Below, piece by piece: positions 40,584 to 48,862 of a DNA stretch of 64,000 bases. The stretch is from Streptomyces resistomycificus (GTDB lineage Bacteria; Actinomycetota; Actinomycetes; Streptomycetales; Streptomycetaceae), in contig NZ_KQ948989.1 of NCBI RefSeq assembly GCF_001514265.1, positions 877,610-941,609 on the forward strand, in the 5' to 3' direction. The translations under genes and the position numbers were made by a program. Every line of letters begins with the position of its first letter. Position 1 is the first letter of the stretch. A model generated the notes under the pieces. It did not search any database and was not told where the DNA came from. It worked only from the letters and a program-made list of their open reading frames with translations.

Positions 40584-41584
40584 CGGGCCGCCTCCGCGAC
40601 ACAGCGGGTGCGCTGGGCGCCGAGCCCGGTGACCGAGCCGTCCATCACGTCGCCGTCGCGCAGCAGCCGGCCCCAGTGGATGCCGTTGCCGGCCGGGCTG
40701 CCGGTCAGAACCAGGTCCCCGGGGAGCAGTCGGGCGGTCTGGGAGATGTAGGAGACCAGCCGTGCGACGCCGAAGATCATGTCCTTGGTGGACTCGTCCT
40801 GCATGGTCTCCCCGTTGAGTTTCAGGGTGACCTGTAGGTCGGAGGGGTCGGCGATGGAGTCGGCCGGGACGATCCACGGGCCGAGCGGGGTGAAACCGGG
40901 GGCGTTCTTGCCGCGCAGCCAGTCGGTGCCGATCGGGGGCATGTCCCGGCGGAAGACGCTCGCGCGGTCGGTGAGGTCGTTGGCGATGGTGTAGCCCGCG
41001 ACGCACTCCAGCGCCTCCTCCACGGTGACCCGGTAGGCGGGGCGGGAGATCACCGCGGCCACCTCGAGCTCCCAGTCGGGCTTCTCGGCCCAGGCGGGCA
41101 GTACCACGTCGTCGTAAGGGCCGCTGATCGTGGTCGGCAGTCCGATGAAGACGTACGGGAGGTCCTCGGCGGCCCGCTTGTCCATGACCGCCGCGACCTC
41201 GGCGCGGGCCTCCTCGACGGTGCCCGGGGCGTCCGGGGCGCGGTGCGCGACCGCCAGGTCGATCACGTGCTGCCGGTAGTTGGCACCGGACTGGAAGATC
41301 TGCCGGGGCTCGACGGGCGCGTGCACCGTCAGGTCCGCCAGCGGGCGCCAGGCGCGCGTCGGGTCCCCGGCGAGGGTGTGCAGGCGGGGCAGCTCCTCGT
41401 CCCAGCGCTCCAGAAGCGTGAGCGCGGTCAACGCGGGTTCGTCCAGTGCCGTACGCAGGTCGAGCGCTCGGCCGTCCGGCGTCACGAGGCTCGGGAACCT
41501 GGTCTCGGCCGGAGCCGAAAGGGTGCCGATGGCGAACGGTCCGGAGAAGGGGGTGAATGATGCCGACGCGGCTGCGGATGTCAC
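40580..41584 (-). CDS. Fumarylacetoacetate hydrolase (FAH) family protein
   Basis: 334 residues, second FAH-fold protein of the operon: IFQSGANYRQHVIDL, YVFIGLPTTISGPYDDVVLP, WELEVAAVISRPAYRV (metal ligands), GYTIANDLTDR and the DLVLTGSPAGNGIHWGRLL loop. It would hydrolyse or decarboxylate an oxo-acid from ring cleavage, complementing the other FAH. The GTG at 41584 is chosen for GGAGG ten bases upstream; a TTG at 41635 is possible but lies in the palindromic operator zone. First gene of the operon, divergent from the LysR gene. Confidence 0.86.
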   Translation of the reverse strand: MTSAAASASFTPFSGPFAIGTLSAPAETRFPSLVTPDGRALDLRTALDEPALTALTLLERWDEELPRLHTLAGDPTRAWRPLADLTVHAPVEPRQIFQSGANYRQHVIDLAVAHRAPDAPGTVEEARAEVAAVMDKRAAEDLPYVFIGLPTTISGPYDDVVLPAWAEKPDWELEVAAVISRPAYRVTVEEALECVAGYTIANDLTDRASVFRRDMPPIGTDWLRGKNAPGFTPLGPWIVPADSIADPSDLQVTLKLNGETMQDESTKDMIFGVARLVSYISQTARLLPGDLVLTGSPAGNGIHWGRLLRDGDVMDGSVTGLGAQRTRCVAEAAR

Positions 41585-41627
41585 GGAGAATGTCCTCCCG
41601 ATTGCGGTGCCACTAATCTGGCCCGTA

Positions 41628-41653
41628 GATTGCAATCAGGGAAATCGATTTCC
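41628..41653. promoter_or_regulatory. Two palindromes in LysR/catabolic-operon divergent promoter
   Basis: GATTGCAATC (41628-41637) and GGAAATCGATTTCC (41640-41653) are both perfect palindromes, set side by side in the 129-bp gap between the FAH and LysR starts. LysR regulators bind such dyads (T-N11-A type) in divergent promoters, so this is the probable binding region. Confidence 0.7.
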
Positions 41654-41713
41654 TGTATATGAGAATCCAGCCGGTGAATACCGATCGGGCCGGCTCCGGA
41701 ATTGGGACGTTTC

Positions 41714-42649
41714 GTGAATCTGGCCAGCCTGGACCTCAACCTCGTCGTTGCCCTGCGCGCCCTTCTGCAGGAGCGCAACGTCACCAGGGCCGGCCAGCGC
41801 ATCGGGCTCAGTCAACCCGCGATGAGCGCGGCCCTGGCCAGGCTGCGCCGCCATTTCGACGACGACCTGCTCGCCCGGGTGGGCGGGGGGTACGAACTGA
41901 CCGCCCTCGGGCGGGCCCTCCTCGACCGAACCACCACCGCGTGTGACCTGCTGGAGCGGGTCTTCGCCAGTCAGGCCGAATTCGACCCCTCCCGCGAGGA
42001 ACACGAGTTCACGCTGATCGCCTCGGACTACGCGGTTGCCGTATTCGGCACCGAACTCGCCCGCATCATCCAAGCCGAGGCACCAGGCATCCGGCTCAGG
42101 TTCAAACAGGTTCCGAACGAAATCATCGACAGCACGGGGTCGCTGCTCAGCACCGTGGACGGGCTGCTGCTGCCCCACGGCATCATTCGCGGCTTCCCCA
42201 CGGTCGAGCTCTACCAGGACAGCTGGGTCTTCCTCGTCGCGGACGACAACCCCGAGGTCGGCGAGCAGCTCACCCTCGACGACCTGGCCCGACTGCCATG
42301 GGTGACGTACCAACGGGCCTACGACGCCCCCGCCGCCCGGCAGATCGCCATGCTCGGCATCGAGCCGCGCGTGGCGGTCTCCGTCGACAGTTTCCAGCTG
42401 ATGCCACTCCTGGTCGCGGGTACCCGCCGGGTAGCTCTCCTTCAGAGGCGTCTCGCCGACGAGCTGGACGGATTCGCACCCGTCCGCATCATGGAACCGC
42501 CCTATGACGCCGTGCCGATCCAGCAGGCCTTGTGGTGGCATCCGGTCCACATGCACGACGCGGCGCACATGTGGCTGCGGGAGACGATGGCCCGGGTCGC
42601 CGAGATGACGCAGACCGGTCGGCCTACGATCTCCCGTCCGCCGAAATGA
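41714..42649 (+). CDS. LysR-family transcriptional regulator
   Basis: 311 residues. N-terminal HTH: LDLNLVVALRALLQERNVTR, AGQRIGLSQPAMSAALARLR, HFDDDLLARVGGGYELTALG, typical of the NodD/NahR/PcpR-like LysR branch that senses aromatic compounds. The C-terminal periplasmic-binding-like domain starts near residue 90. GTG at 41714 gives the conserved NLASLDLNL start. Divergent from the meta-cleavage operon across two palindromes, so it is probably its activator. A 109-bp piece of this gene (41837-41945) recurs at 55993-56101. Confidence 0.92.
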   Translation: MNLASLDLNLVVALRALLQERNVTRAGQRIGLSQPAMSAALARLRRHFDDDLLARVGGGYELTALGRALLDRTTTACDLLERVFASQAEFDPSREEHEFTLIASDYAVAVFGTELARIIQAEAPGIRLRFKQVPNEIIDSTGSLLSTVDGLLLPHGIIRGFPTVELYQDSWVFLVADDNPEVGEQLTLDDLARLPWVTYQRAYDAPAARQIAMLGIEPRVAVSVDSFQLMPLLVAGTRRVALLQRRLADELDGFAPVRIMEPPYDAVPIQQALWWHPVHMHDAAHMWLRETMARVAEMTQTGRPTISRPPK

Positions 42650-42665
42650 GGGTGGGGCCATGCCC

Positions 42666-42814
42666 CCCTGCATAGGCAAGAGGTGGCGCGCCCGTAGTCC
42701 GGGAATCTGCTCGGGGAAGGTCTGCCTCCGGCAGCCCGGGACCGGACAGACCAGCCGCCGGCCGCCGTGCCCGCAGGTGGACGACTCCTCCCGCTGTCCG
42801 TGACCGCAGCCCAC
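42666..42814 (-). mobile_element. ISL3-family transposase fragment
   Basis: The minus frame reads RRLVCPVPGCRRQTFPEQIP and GLRARH, which matches the conserved cysteine-rich N-terminal zinc-binding segment of ISL3 transposases (RRFxCxxxxCxRRTFAEQVPGL). Only about 45 residues survive, with no terminal repeats recognised. It fills most of the 244-bp gap between the LysR and TetR genes. Confidence 0.6.
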
Positions 42815-42893
42815 AGACGGCGGTCACTTCCGGTCCGTCCGTATCCGGCCTGGCATCGACGGCGCAGACGTGATCGAGCGTCAGGTCGGCCGG

Positions 42894-43457
42894 TCAGCGC
42901 AGGAGTCTGCGGATGATGGTGGCGGCGGCGCTGATGTCGGTGGGCTGCCCGGTGAGGAGCTCGCGGTAATAGAAGGACTCGGCGACCCGGACGACGGCGT
43001 AGGCGAGGGTCGGGGCGTCGATGTCGTCGGGTTCGCCGACCTCGGACTGGATGAGCCGGCTGACGGTCTCGACGATGCGGTCCTGGATGACGCCGTCACG
43101 CGAGGTCATCACCCGTAGTGCGGTGTCGGGGTGCTCGGCGACGAAGCGACGCATGGCCGGCAGTTGTGCGCTGGTGGTCAGCATGGCGTGAACGAGGTCG
43201 GCGACCTTGTCCGCGCCTTGCCCGCGGCTCCGGGGGGAGATCCGGGCGAACTCGGTTGTGGCGATCGCCCAGATCGCCTCGCCGATCAGGCGGTCGCGGT
43301 CGCCGTAACGCCGGTACAGGGTGGCGCGGCCGATGCCGGCCTCGGCGGCCAGCGCCCGTGCGTCGATCCAGCCGTCCCGCAGGAACATCGCGACCGCGGC
43401 GCGCAGCACCGGCTCGTCCGCGGGCAGCGGAGGCGGAACCTCTTGCATTTGAGACAT
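42894..43457 (-). CDS. TetR-family transcriptional regulator (QsdR-like)
   Basis: 187 residues. HTH (about 15-65) has LRAAVAMFLRDGWIDARALA and AEAGIGRATLYRRYGDRDRL; the C-terminal part (FARISPRSRG, MRRFVAEHPDTALRVMTSRD) matches the QsdR-type ligand domain. ATG 43457 and GTG 43460 are both possible; AGGA is 6-9 bases upstream. It is divergent from the DUF1295 gene with two identical inverted repeats GAGACA-N12-TGTCTC in the gap, which it very likely binds, repressing both. Confidence 0.88.
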   Translation of the reverse strand: MSQMQEVPPPLPADEPVLRAAVAMFLRDGWIDARALAAEAGIGRATLYRRYGDRDRLIGEAIWAIATTEFARISPRSRGQGADKVADLVHAMLTTSAQLPAMRRFVAEHPDTALRVMTSRDGVIQDRIVETVSRLIQSEVGEPDDIDAPTLAYAVVRVAESFYYRELLTGQPTDISAAATIIRRLLR

Positions 43458-43510
43458 CACCGTCCTAGTGTCTCACTCAATCTGACGAGACACATGCGCA
43501 TCGGTGTCTC
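43451..43510. promoter_or_regulatory. Two GAGACA-N12-TGTCTC operators
   Basis: GAGACA at 43451-43456 with TGTCTC at 43469-43474, and GAGACA at 43487-43492 with TGTCTC at 43505-43510. Both dyads have exactly 12 bases between arms and are 36 bp apart. They cover the start of the TetR gene and the promoter of the DUF1295 gene; typical TetR autoregulation and divergent repression. Confidence 0.85.
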
Positions 43511-43529
43511 ACTTTTGGGGGGAGTCGCC

Positions 43530-44456
43530 GTGGCCACATTGAGGCGGACAATGCCGTTCGTGATCTACGTCGTGATGTTCGTGGCCCTTGCGCTTCAGAG
43601 CGACCTCACGGGGTTCATGGTCTGCAACCTGCTTGTGCAACTGGCCGTCTTCGCCGCGGGTGCGTGTCTGCCGGCCCACCGCACAGGGTTCATGTCCTAC
43701 GTGGATGTGGCCTGGCCGTGGGGGCTGGCCCTGATCGGGGTGCAGGTCCTGGCGTTCGGCGGCCTGGATTCGCCCGTGACGGTCGCGACTGCGGCCATCT
43801 ACCTGCTGATGGGCATGCGTATGGGCGCCTGGGCGCTGCGGTTCATGGTGTTCAAGCGGTTGCCCGGCGAGTTGCCGCGGTACCAGTACCAGCGGCGTCG
43901 CTGGGAGCGAGACGGGTTCCGCAACGAGAAGGTGTCGCTCCAGGTCGAGATCATGGTCCAGTGCGGCGCGAACATCACCGTGCTCGCGGTCCCGGCCGCG
44001 CTCGCCACGGTGCGCCCCGCCGGCCTCGATGCCGTGAGTGTCGCGGCGATCGCGCTGTGGGCGGTGTTCTGGGTCTTCGAATCGGTGGCGGACCTGCAGA
44101 AGGCTCGTTTCGCCGACCGCACCCGACGAGACGGTGTGCGCCGCACCTGCGACGCCGGGCTGTGGCGCTACAGCCGCCACCCCAACTACTTCGGTCAGTG
44201 GATGCAGTGGAACGGTCTCGTCCTGTTGTCGCTGCCTGCGCTGATCGACCGCTGGCCACACCATCACATCGTCTTCGGCCTGCTCACGGCCCTCGCTCTG
44301 GCCTGGATCTCCTGGACCACGTACCACATGCTCGTGCACTACACCGGGGCCGTACCCGCCGAGTATTTCAGCCGGCAACGACGCCCCGACTACATCCGCT
44401 ATCAGCGCGCCACCAACCGGTTCTTTCCCGGGCCTCGACGGACCACTCATCAGTGA
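43530..44456 (+). CDS. DUF1295 / steroid 5-alpha-reductase-like integral membrane protein
   Basis: 308 residues, about seven hydrophobic helices, with the C-terminal RYSRHPNYFGQWMQWNGLVL, the hallmark of DUF1295/ICMT/steroid-5-alpha-reductase-type membrane enzymes (RHPNYFGE), plus YVDVAWPWGL in the N-terminal half. Relatives reduce or methylate lipophilic substrates inside the membrane using NADPH or SAM; which applies here is unknown. GTG at 43530 has GGGGGGAG at a good distance. Repression by the divergent TetR through the paired GAGACA dyads is likely, so it may respond to a membrane-active compound. Confidence 0.82.
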   Translation: MATLRRTMPFVIYVVMFVALALQSDLTGFMVCNLLVQLAVFAAGACLPAHRTGFMSYVDVAWPWGLALIGVQVLAFGGLDSPVTVATAAIYLLMGMRMGAWALRFMVFKRLPGELPRYQYQRRRWERDGFRNEKVSLQVEIMVQCGANITVLAVPAALATVRPAGLDAVSVAAIALWAVFWVFESVADLQKARFADRTRRDGVRRTCDAGLWRYSRHPNYFGQWMQWNGLVLLSLPALIDRWPHHHIVFGLLTALALAWISWTTYHMLVHYTGAVPAEYFSRQRRPDYIRYQRATNRFFPGPRRTTHQ

Positions 44457-45016
44457 GCCCTTCCGGGTGCCCCATCGGTGACGAGGCGGAGCGGCGGGCA
44501 CGGGCGCCGCGCGCCGGGCGCGCCGGCGTCCGCGCGGTCTCGGCCGGTCCGCGCGGTCTCGGCCGGTCCGCGCGGTCTCGGCCGGTCCGCGCGGTCTCGG
44601 CCGGTCCTCGCGGTCCTCCGTGGGGTCCTCGGTGAGGATGTTCCCTGCCCACAGCGATTCTCGACCTAGACACTCAAGCGGGGTCCAGAGGGCGGTTAGC
44701 GAGATGACCATCTCGAATGGCAAACGGCGGTCGAGGGTCGATCTGGGCAGAGCCGGGCAGTGCCCCTCGGCGGACATCTCCCCATACCGCTGAAGCCGGT
44801 TGGTGAAAGTGCAGGTCAACGTGGTTCTTCGGAGACACCTGGGCGCTGTGGTCACGCCTGCGAGACACCTGCGAGGCTGGGTCCTCTGACGGCCGGCGAG
44901 CTTCGTGAGGTGCGTTGGGGGAGGAGGGGGTGTCCGTCCGGCACTCGCGAACGCGGGACCGTATGCGTCGACCGCGGGGCCTCTGCCTCTGTCCGGCCGT
45001 TGTGCGATCAGGTGGG
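44457..45016. other. Spacer between convergent genes
   Basis: 560 bp without a credible gene. It contains a 19-bp tandem repeat (listed separately) and, from about 44640, sequence that reads on the plus strand as VDLGRAGQCPSADISPY, possibly a relic of a transposase or other gene. I could not name it. Confidence 0.4.
44528..44603. repeat. 19-bp tandem repeat, four perfect copies
   Basis: The unit GTCCGCGCGGTCTCGGCCG occurs four times head to tail (44528-44546, 44547-44565, 44566-44584, 44585-44603) and is followed by a degenerate fifth copy. It lies in a non-coding gap. A 19-bp unit breaks frame, in line with absence of a gene. Confidence 0.95.
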
Positions 45017-47458
45017 TCAGCTGTCTTCGGCGGATCCCAGATCCTGTTCAGCCCAAATGGTCTTGCCGCTGCGGGTGTGGCGGGTACCCCAACCGCGGGT
45101 GAGCTGGGCGACCAACAGCAGTCCCCTGCCGCCTTCGTCGTAGATCCGGGCGCGGCGAAGGTGGGGGGCGGTGCTGCTGGCGTCGGAGACCTCGCAGATG
45201 AGGTGGCGGTCGTGGATCAGCCTCAGTTGAATGGGCGGCTCGGCGTAACGGATCGCGTTGGTGACCAGTTCGCTGACGACCAGTTCGGTGACGAAGCACG
45301 CCTCCGTCAGGTTCCACGTACTCAGCTGTGTCCGGACGAGCTTGCGGGCCTGGGCCACGATGGCCGGGTCGGCCGGCAGGTCCCAGGTGGCAACCTGCCG
45401 GGCGTCGAGGGCGCGGGTGCGGGCGAGGAGCAGGGCGATGTCGTCGGTTCGATGTTCGAGCGGCAGCGTGGCGAGCACCGCGTCGCACAGATCGTCCAAG
45501 CGGGCGGTGGGCCGGGCGAGCACCTGGCGCAGCCGCGCGAGGCTCTGGTCTGCGTCCTGGTCGCGCATGGTGATGAGGCCGTCGGTGTAGAGGGCGATCA
45601 CACTGCCCTCGGGCAGGGTGATCTCGACGTTCTCGAAGGGCAGGCCGCCCAGGCCCAGTGGAGGGCCGGCGGGCACGTCGAGGAAGTCGACAGTGCCTTC
45701 GGGGCTGATCAGCGCGGGCCCGGGGTGGCCGGCGCGGGCCAGTGTGCATACCCGGGAGACCGGGTCGTAGACGGTGTACAGGCAGGTGGCGCCCAGGCCC
45801 CCGGCGGTTTCGGCGGCCTGGTCGGGCGTCGCGTCGTCGTCGGTGTCTGCCGCCAGCCGGATGACCAGGTCATCCAGGTGGGTGAGCAGTTCGTCGGGTG
45901 GCAGGTCGACGTCGGCCAGGGTGCGCACGGCGGTGCGAAGACGCCCCATGGCGGCGGCCGCCTGGATGCCGTGCCCGACCACGTCCCCCACCACCAGGGC
46001 CACGCGGGCACCTGACAGCGGTATCACGTCGAACCAGTCGCCGCCCACCCCGGTCAGCGCGCCGGTGGGCAGGTAACGCCAAGCCGCCTCCACCGCGACC
46101 TGCTGTGGCAGCCGCTGTGGCAGCAGGGCTTTCTGCAGCGCTACCGCTGTCTCCCGCTCGCGCGTAAAGCGGCGGGCGTTGTCGATGTACACCGCGGCCC
46201 TGTCGGTGAGCTCTTCGGCGAGCAGGAGGTCCTCCGCGCCGAAGGACTCCGGCCATTCATGGCGGGCGAAGACGGCCACCCCCAGGGTGGTGCCCCGAGC
46301 CCGCAGCGGCACGGCGATGAGGGAGTGGATGCCGAACGCACGGATCGACGCGTCCCGCTGCGGGTCGCCCAACGAGAAGTCGGCGGCATGCGGATCGTAC
46401 TCGGCTCGTAGTCCGGCCCGGCCCGTGGCCAGGCACTGGCCCATGGGGGAGTCAGGGGCGTAGCTGTGCTCCTCGCCGGGGGTGGCGACCGCCTCCGGTG
46501 TTCCGGGGAGTATCGACTGGTGGGCGACGCGGCGTAGCCGGACGGAAGCCACGGCGGCCGTCGAGGAGGCGACGGCGTCCGGGTCGCAGAGCAGGTCCAC
46601 GGTGGCGAAGTCGGCGAACTCCGGGACGGCCACTTCCGCGAGTTCCTGGGCCGTGCGCGTCACATCCAAGGTGGTGCCGATGCGGGTGCCGGCTGCGTTG
46701 AGCAACTGCAGCCGTTTGCCTGCCCAGAACTGCTCAGTCATGTCGTGACCGCACACGCACACGCCGCGTATGGCGCCGTGGGCGTCCCGAAGTGGGTACG
46801 CGAAGACCAACCAGGCGGGCTGGCGGGTGTCGCCGGCGGCTGGCATGTAGCTCTCCAGATACTGCGGCTCACCGGTCTCCAGCACCTGGACCATGGCCCG
46901 CTCGACCTTGTCGCCGGCGGGCCCCAGAATCTCCGAGTGCCGCAGTCCCCGCATCTCGGCCTCGGTGAGGCCCAGGGCGTCTTCCGCGCAGTGATTGGCC
47001 AGACGCAGGCGCAGCCGCACGTCATACACGGCCATTCCGCAGCGAGTCGACTGCTGGAAGCTCCACGGCGCCAACGGCTCGTCCCCGGGAACGGCGGCAG
47101 TATCGGTGAGGGGGGAGACCAGCAGCCAGTCAGGGCTCGCGTCGCCCCCCATGCGGTGGTGGGCGAGCAGCCCGGCGTCCACCGGGTGTCCGTCCCGGTG
47201 TCGCAGCCGAACCCTGCCGTTCCATCGTGGCAGCGCCTGGATCCCGCGCGGCGGGCGGGCGGTGGCGTCATCCAGCAGGCAAGCGGCGGGGCGGCCGATG
47301 ATCTCCTCGGCCCGATAACCCAGCAGTCGCCGGGCACCCTCGCTCCACTGCGTCACGAGGCCTCGCTCGTCGGCGGTCGCCCTGGCGGTGCGGGCCTCCT
47401 CGAAGATGTCGTCGGGCCGGTCCGACTGCTCGCCACCAGGGGTGGGCTGCTGTTCCAT
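45017..47458 (-). CDS. PP2C/SpoIIE-type phosphatase with PAS, GAF and anti-sigma-like ATPase domains
   Basis: 813 residues, soluble: PAS-like domains (about 25-110 and 125-240), a GAF domain (about 260-440), a SpoIIE/RsbU PP2C phosphatase (about 455-660; GVGGDWFDVIPL, VVGDVVGHGIQAAA, YTDGLITMR, HRTDDIALLLAR supply the metal Asp residues), and a C-terminal RsbW-like HATPase (about 690-805; ELVVSELVTNAIRYA, DEGGRGLLLVAQL). This is the large multi-sensor form common in Streptomyces, thought to act on anti-anti-sigma factors in partner switching. No sigma or antagonist gene is adjacent, so partners are elsewhere. ATG at 47458. Confidence 0.92.
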   Translation of the reverse strand: MEQQPTPGGEQSDRPDDIFEEARTARATADERGLVTQWSEGARRLLGYRAEEIIGRPAACLLDDATARPPRGIQALPRWNGRVRLRHRDGHPVDAGLLAHHRMGGDASPDWLLVSPLTDTAAVPGDEPLAPWSFQQSTRCGMAVYDVRLRLRLANHCAEDALGLTEAEMRGLRHSEILGPAGDKVERAMVQVLETGEPQYLESYMPAAGDTRQPAWLVFAYPLRDAHGAIRGVCVCGHDMTEQFWAGKRLQLLNAAGTRIGTTLDVTRTAQELAEVAVPEFADFATVDLLCDPDAVASSTAAVASVRLRRVAHQSILPGTPEAVATPGEEHSYAPDSPMGQCLATGRAGLRAEYDPHAADFSLGDPQRDASIRAFGIHSLIAVPLRARGTTLGVAVFARHEWPESFGAEDLLLAEELTDRAAVYIDNARRFTRERETAVALQKALLPQRLPQQVAVEAAWRYLPTGALTGVGGDWFDVIPLSGARVALVVGDVVGHGIQAAAAMGRLRTAVRTLADVDLPPDELLTHLDDLVIRLAADTDDDATPDQAAETAGGLGATCLYTVYDPVSRVCTLARAGHPGPALISPEGTVDFLDVPAGPPLGLGGLPFENVEITLPEGSVIALYTDGLITMRDQDADQSLARLRQVLARPTARLDDLCDAVLATLPLEHRTDDIALLLARTRALDARQVATWDLPADPAIVAQARKLVRTQLSTWNLTEACFVTELVVSELVTNAIRYAEPPIQLRLIHDRHLICEVSDASSTAPHLRRARIYDEGGRGLLLVAQLTRGWGTRHTRSGKTIWAEQDLGSAEDS

Positions 47459-47531
47459 CGCCGTCTCGCTTTCGCCGGGTCTGATGGAAGGGTGAGCCGC
47501 GCGGGGTACTGCCCTCGTCCGGTACCTCCAT

Positions 47532-47569
47532 AGTGCTACGCGAGCGCATCAGTGCTACGCGAACGCATC
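47532..47569. repeat. 19-bp direct tandem duplication in divergent promoter
   Basis: AGTGCTACGCGAGCGCATC (47532-47550) is followed immediately by AGTGCTACGCGAACGCATC (47551-47569), one mismatch. It lies about 75 bp upstream of the phosphatase start and may be a regulatory repeat or a simple duplication. Confidence 0.8.
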
Positions 47570-47615
47570 GCTGTACGTCTAGGGCCGCGGCTATGCACGC
47601 CGGTAGGGACCGTCG

Positions 47616-47629
47616 TGCAACCGCTTCTC
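47616..47629. promoter_or_regulatory. LacI-type operator-like site upstream of sugar-binding protein
   Basis: TGCAACCGCTTCTC matches the centre of the TGnAAnCGnTTnCA pattern bound by many LacI-family sugar regulators, differing at the last two fixed bases. It is about 125 bp upstream of the sugar-binding lipoprotein gene. No LacI gene is adjacent. Confidence 0.4.
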
Positions 47630-47752
47630 ATAATGGGATGCCATCTCGTATAGTGATGCAACTCGACGCTCAGGGTCACCCCCGCGTCGTTTCCAGCCTG
47701 GTGGGCGCCAGTGCCTTGCCCACACCGGATCACGCCCCGAAGTGAGCTCCCG

Positions 47753-48862
47753 ATGCGCCGTATCGTCATATCCGTGGCCGCCACCACCACCTCCGTCTCG
47801 CTCGTGGGCTGCGGCGCGCTCAACCCGACGGGGAGCAGTGGCGACGCGCACCCGACCAAGGGCAACGGCATCGTGGTGGGGCTGTTGCTGCCGGAGAGTT
47901 CGAATCCCCAGTACGAGAATTTCCACTACCCCGTCATCAAGGCGAAGGTCGAGTCCCTCACTGACGGCCAGGGCCGGGTCGCGTACGCCAACGCCGAGGC
48001 GGACGCGGCCAAGCAGGCACGACAACTGCAGCAGATGATCAACGAGCAGGTCGACGTGATCCTGCTGGACCCCGTCGACGCGCACACCATCGCCGACGGG
48101 GTGACGACGGCCAAACAGGCCGGGATCGCGGTCATCGCCTACGACCGGCTGGCCGAGGGTCCGATCGACGCGTTCATCACCTTCGACAACGAACTCGTCG
48201 GCGAGGTGCAGGGCCGCTCCCTGCTGCAGGCGCTCGGTGAGGACGCCGACGTCTCCGACGAAATCGTCATGATGAACGGCTCACCCACCGACCCGAACGC
48301 CAGACAGTTCAAGACGGGCGCACTCGTCGCTCTCGACGGCCGGGTGACGATCGCCAAGTCGTTCGACACCAAGGACTGGAAGCCGCAGACCGCCGAGACG
48401 AACATGACCCAGGCGATCAATGAGATCGGCAAGAACAACATCAAGGCCGTCTACGCCGCCAACGACGGTCTGGCGGAAGGCGTCATCAAGGCGCTGAAGG
48501 CCGCGGGCGTAACCGACCTGCCGCCGATCACCGGGCAGGACGCTGAGCTCTCGGCGGTGCGTCGGATCGTGGGCGGCGAGCAGTACATGAGCGTGTACAA
48601 GCCGTACCCGCAGGAGGCCGAACACGCCGCGGAGATGGCCGTGGCGCAGGCCCAGGGCAGAGACATACAGTTCGACGCCCTCACGCCCGACAGGGTGGAC
48701 AGCCCCACCCGGAAAGGCATCCCCGCGTATCTCGTGCCCGTTGTCGCCCTGACGAAGGACAACATCAAGAGCACGGTCATCGAGGACGGCATGTACGAAC
48801 CGTCCGACATATGCACGCCCCAACTCGCTGCCGACTGCACGGCGACAGGCTTGGAGAAGTAG
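47753..48862 (+). CDS. Sugar-binding lipoprotein (RbsB/XylF-type), orphan
   Basis: 369 residues. Signal peptide with lipobox LVGC near residue 16-20. Mature part is a type I periplasmic binding fold of the ribose/xylose family: GNGIVVGLLLPESSNPQYEN, QQMINEQVDVILLDPVDAHT, AGIAVIAYDRLAEG, FDNELVGEVQGRSLL, INEIGKNNIKAVYAANDGLA, and ITGQDAELSAVRRIVGGEQY, closest in pattern to xylose-binding XylF. No ABC ATPase or permease gene follows, so it is an orphan receptor or a sensor partner. It is divergent from the phosphatase gene. ATG at 47753 is used because the signal peptide starts there (RRIVIS). Confidence 0.88.
   Translation: MRRIVISVAATTTSVSLVGCGALNPTGSSGDAHPTKGNGIVVGLLLPESSNPQYENFHYPVIKAKVESLTDGQGRVAYANAEADAAKQARQLQQMINEQVDVILLDPVDAHTIADGVTTAKQAGIAVIAYDRLAEGPIDAFITFDNELVGEVQGRSLLQALGEDADVSDEIVMMNGSPTDPNARQFKTGALVALDGRVTIAKSFDTKDWKPQTAETNMTQAINEIGKNNIKAVYAANDGLAEGVIKALKAAGVTDLPPITGQDAELSAVRRIVGGEQYMSVYKPYPQEAEHAAEMAVAQAQGRDIQFDALTPDRVDSPTRKGIPAYLVPVVALTKDNIKSTVIEDGMYEPSDICTPQLAADCTATGLEK

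Noticed and set aside
44528..44603. CRISPR array
   Set aside because: The 19-bp units are directly adjacent with no spacers, and no cas genes occur in the window.
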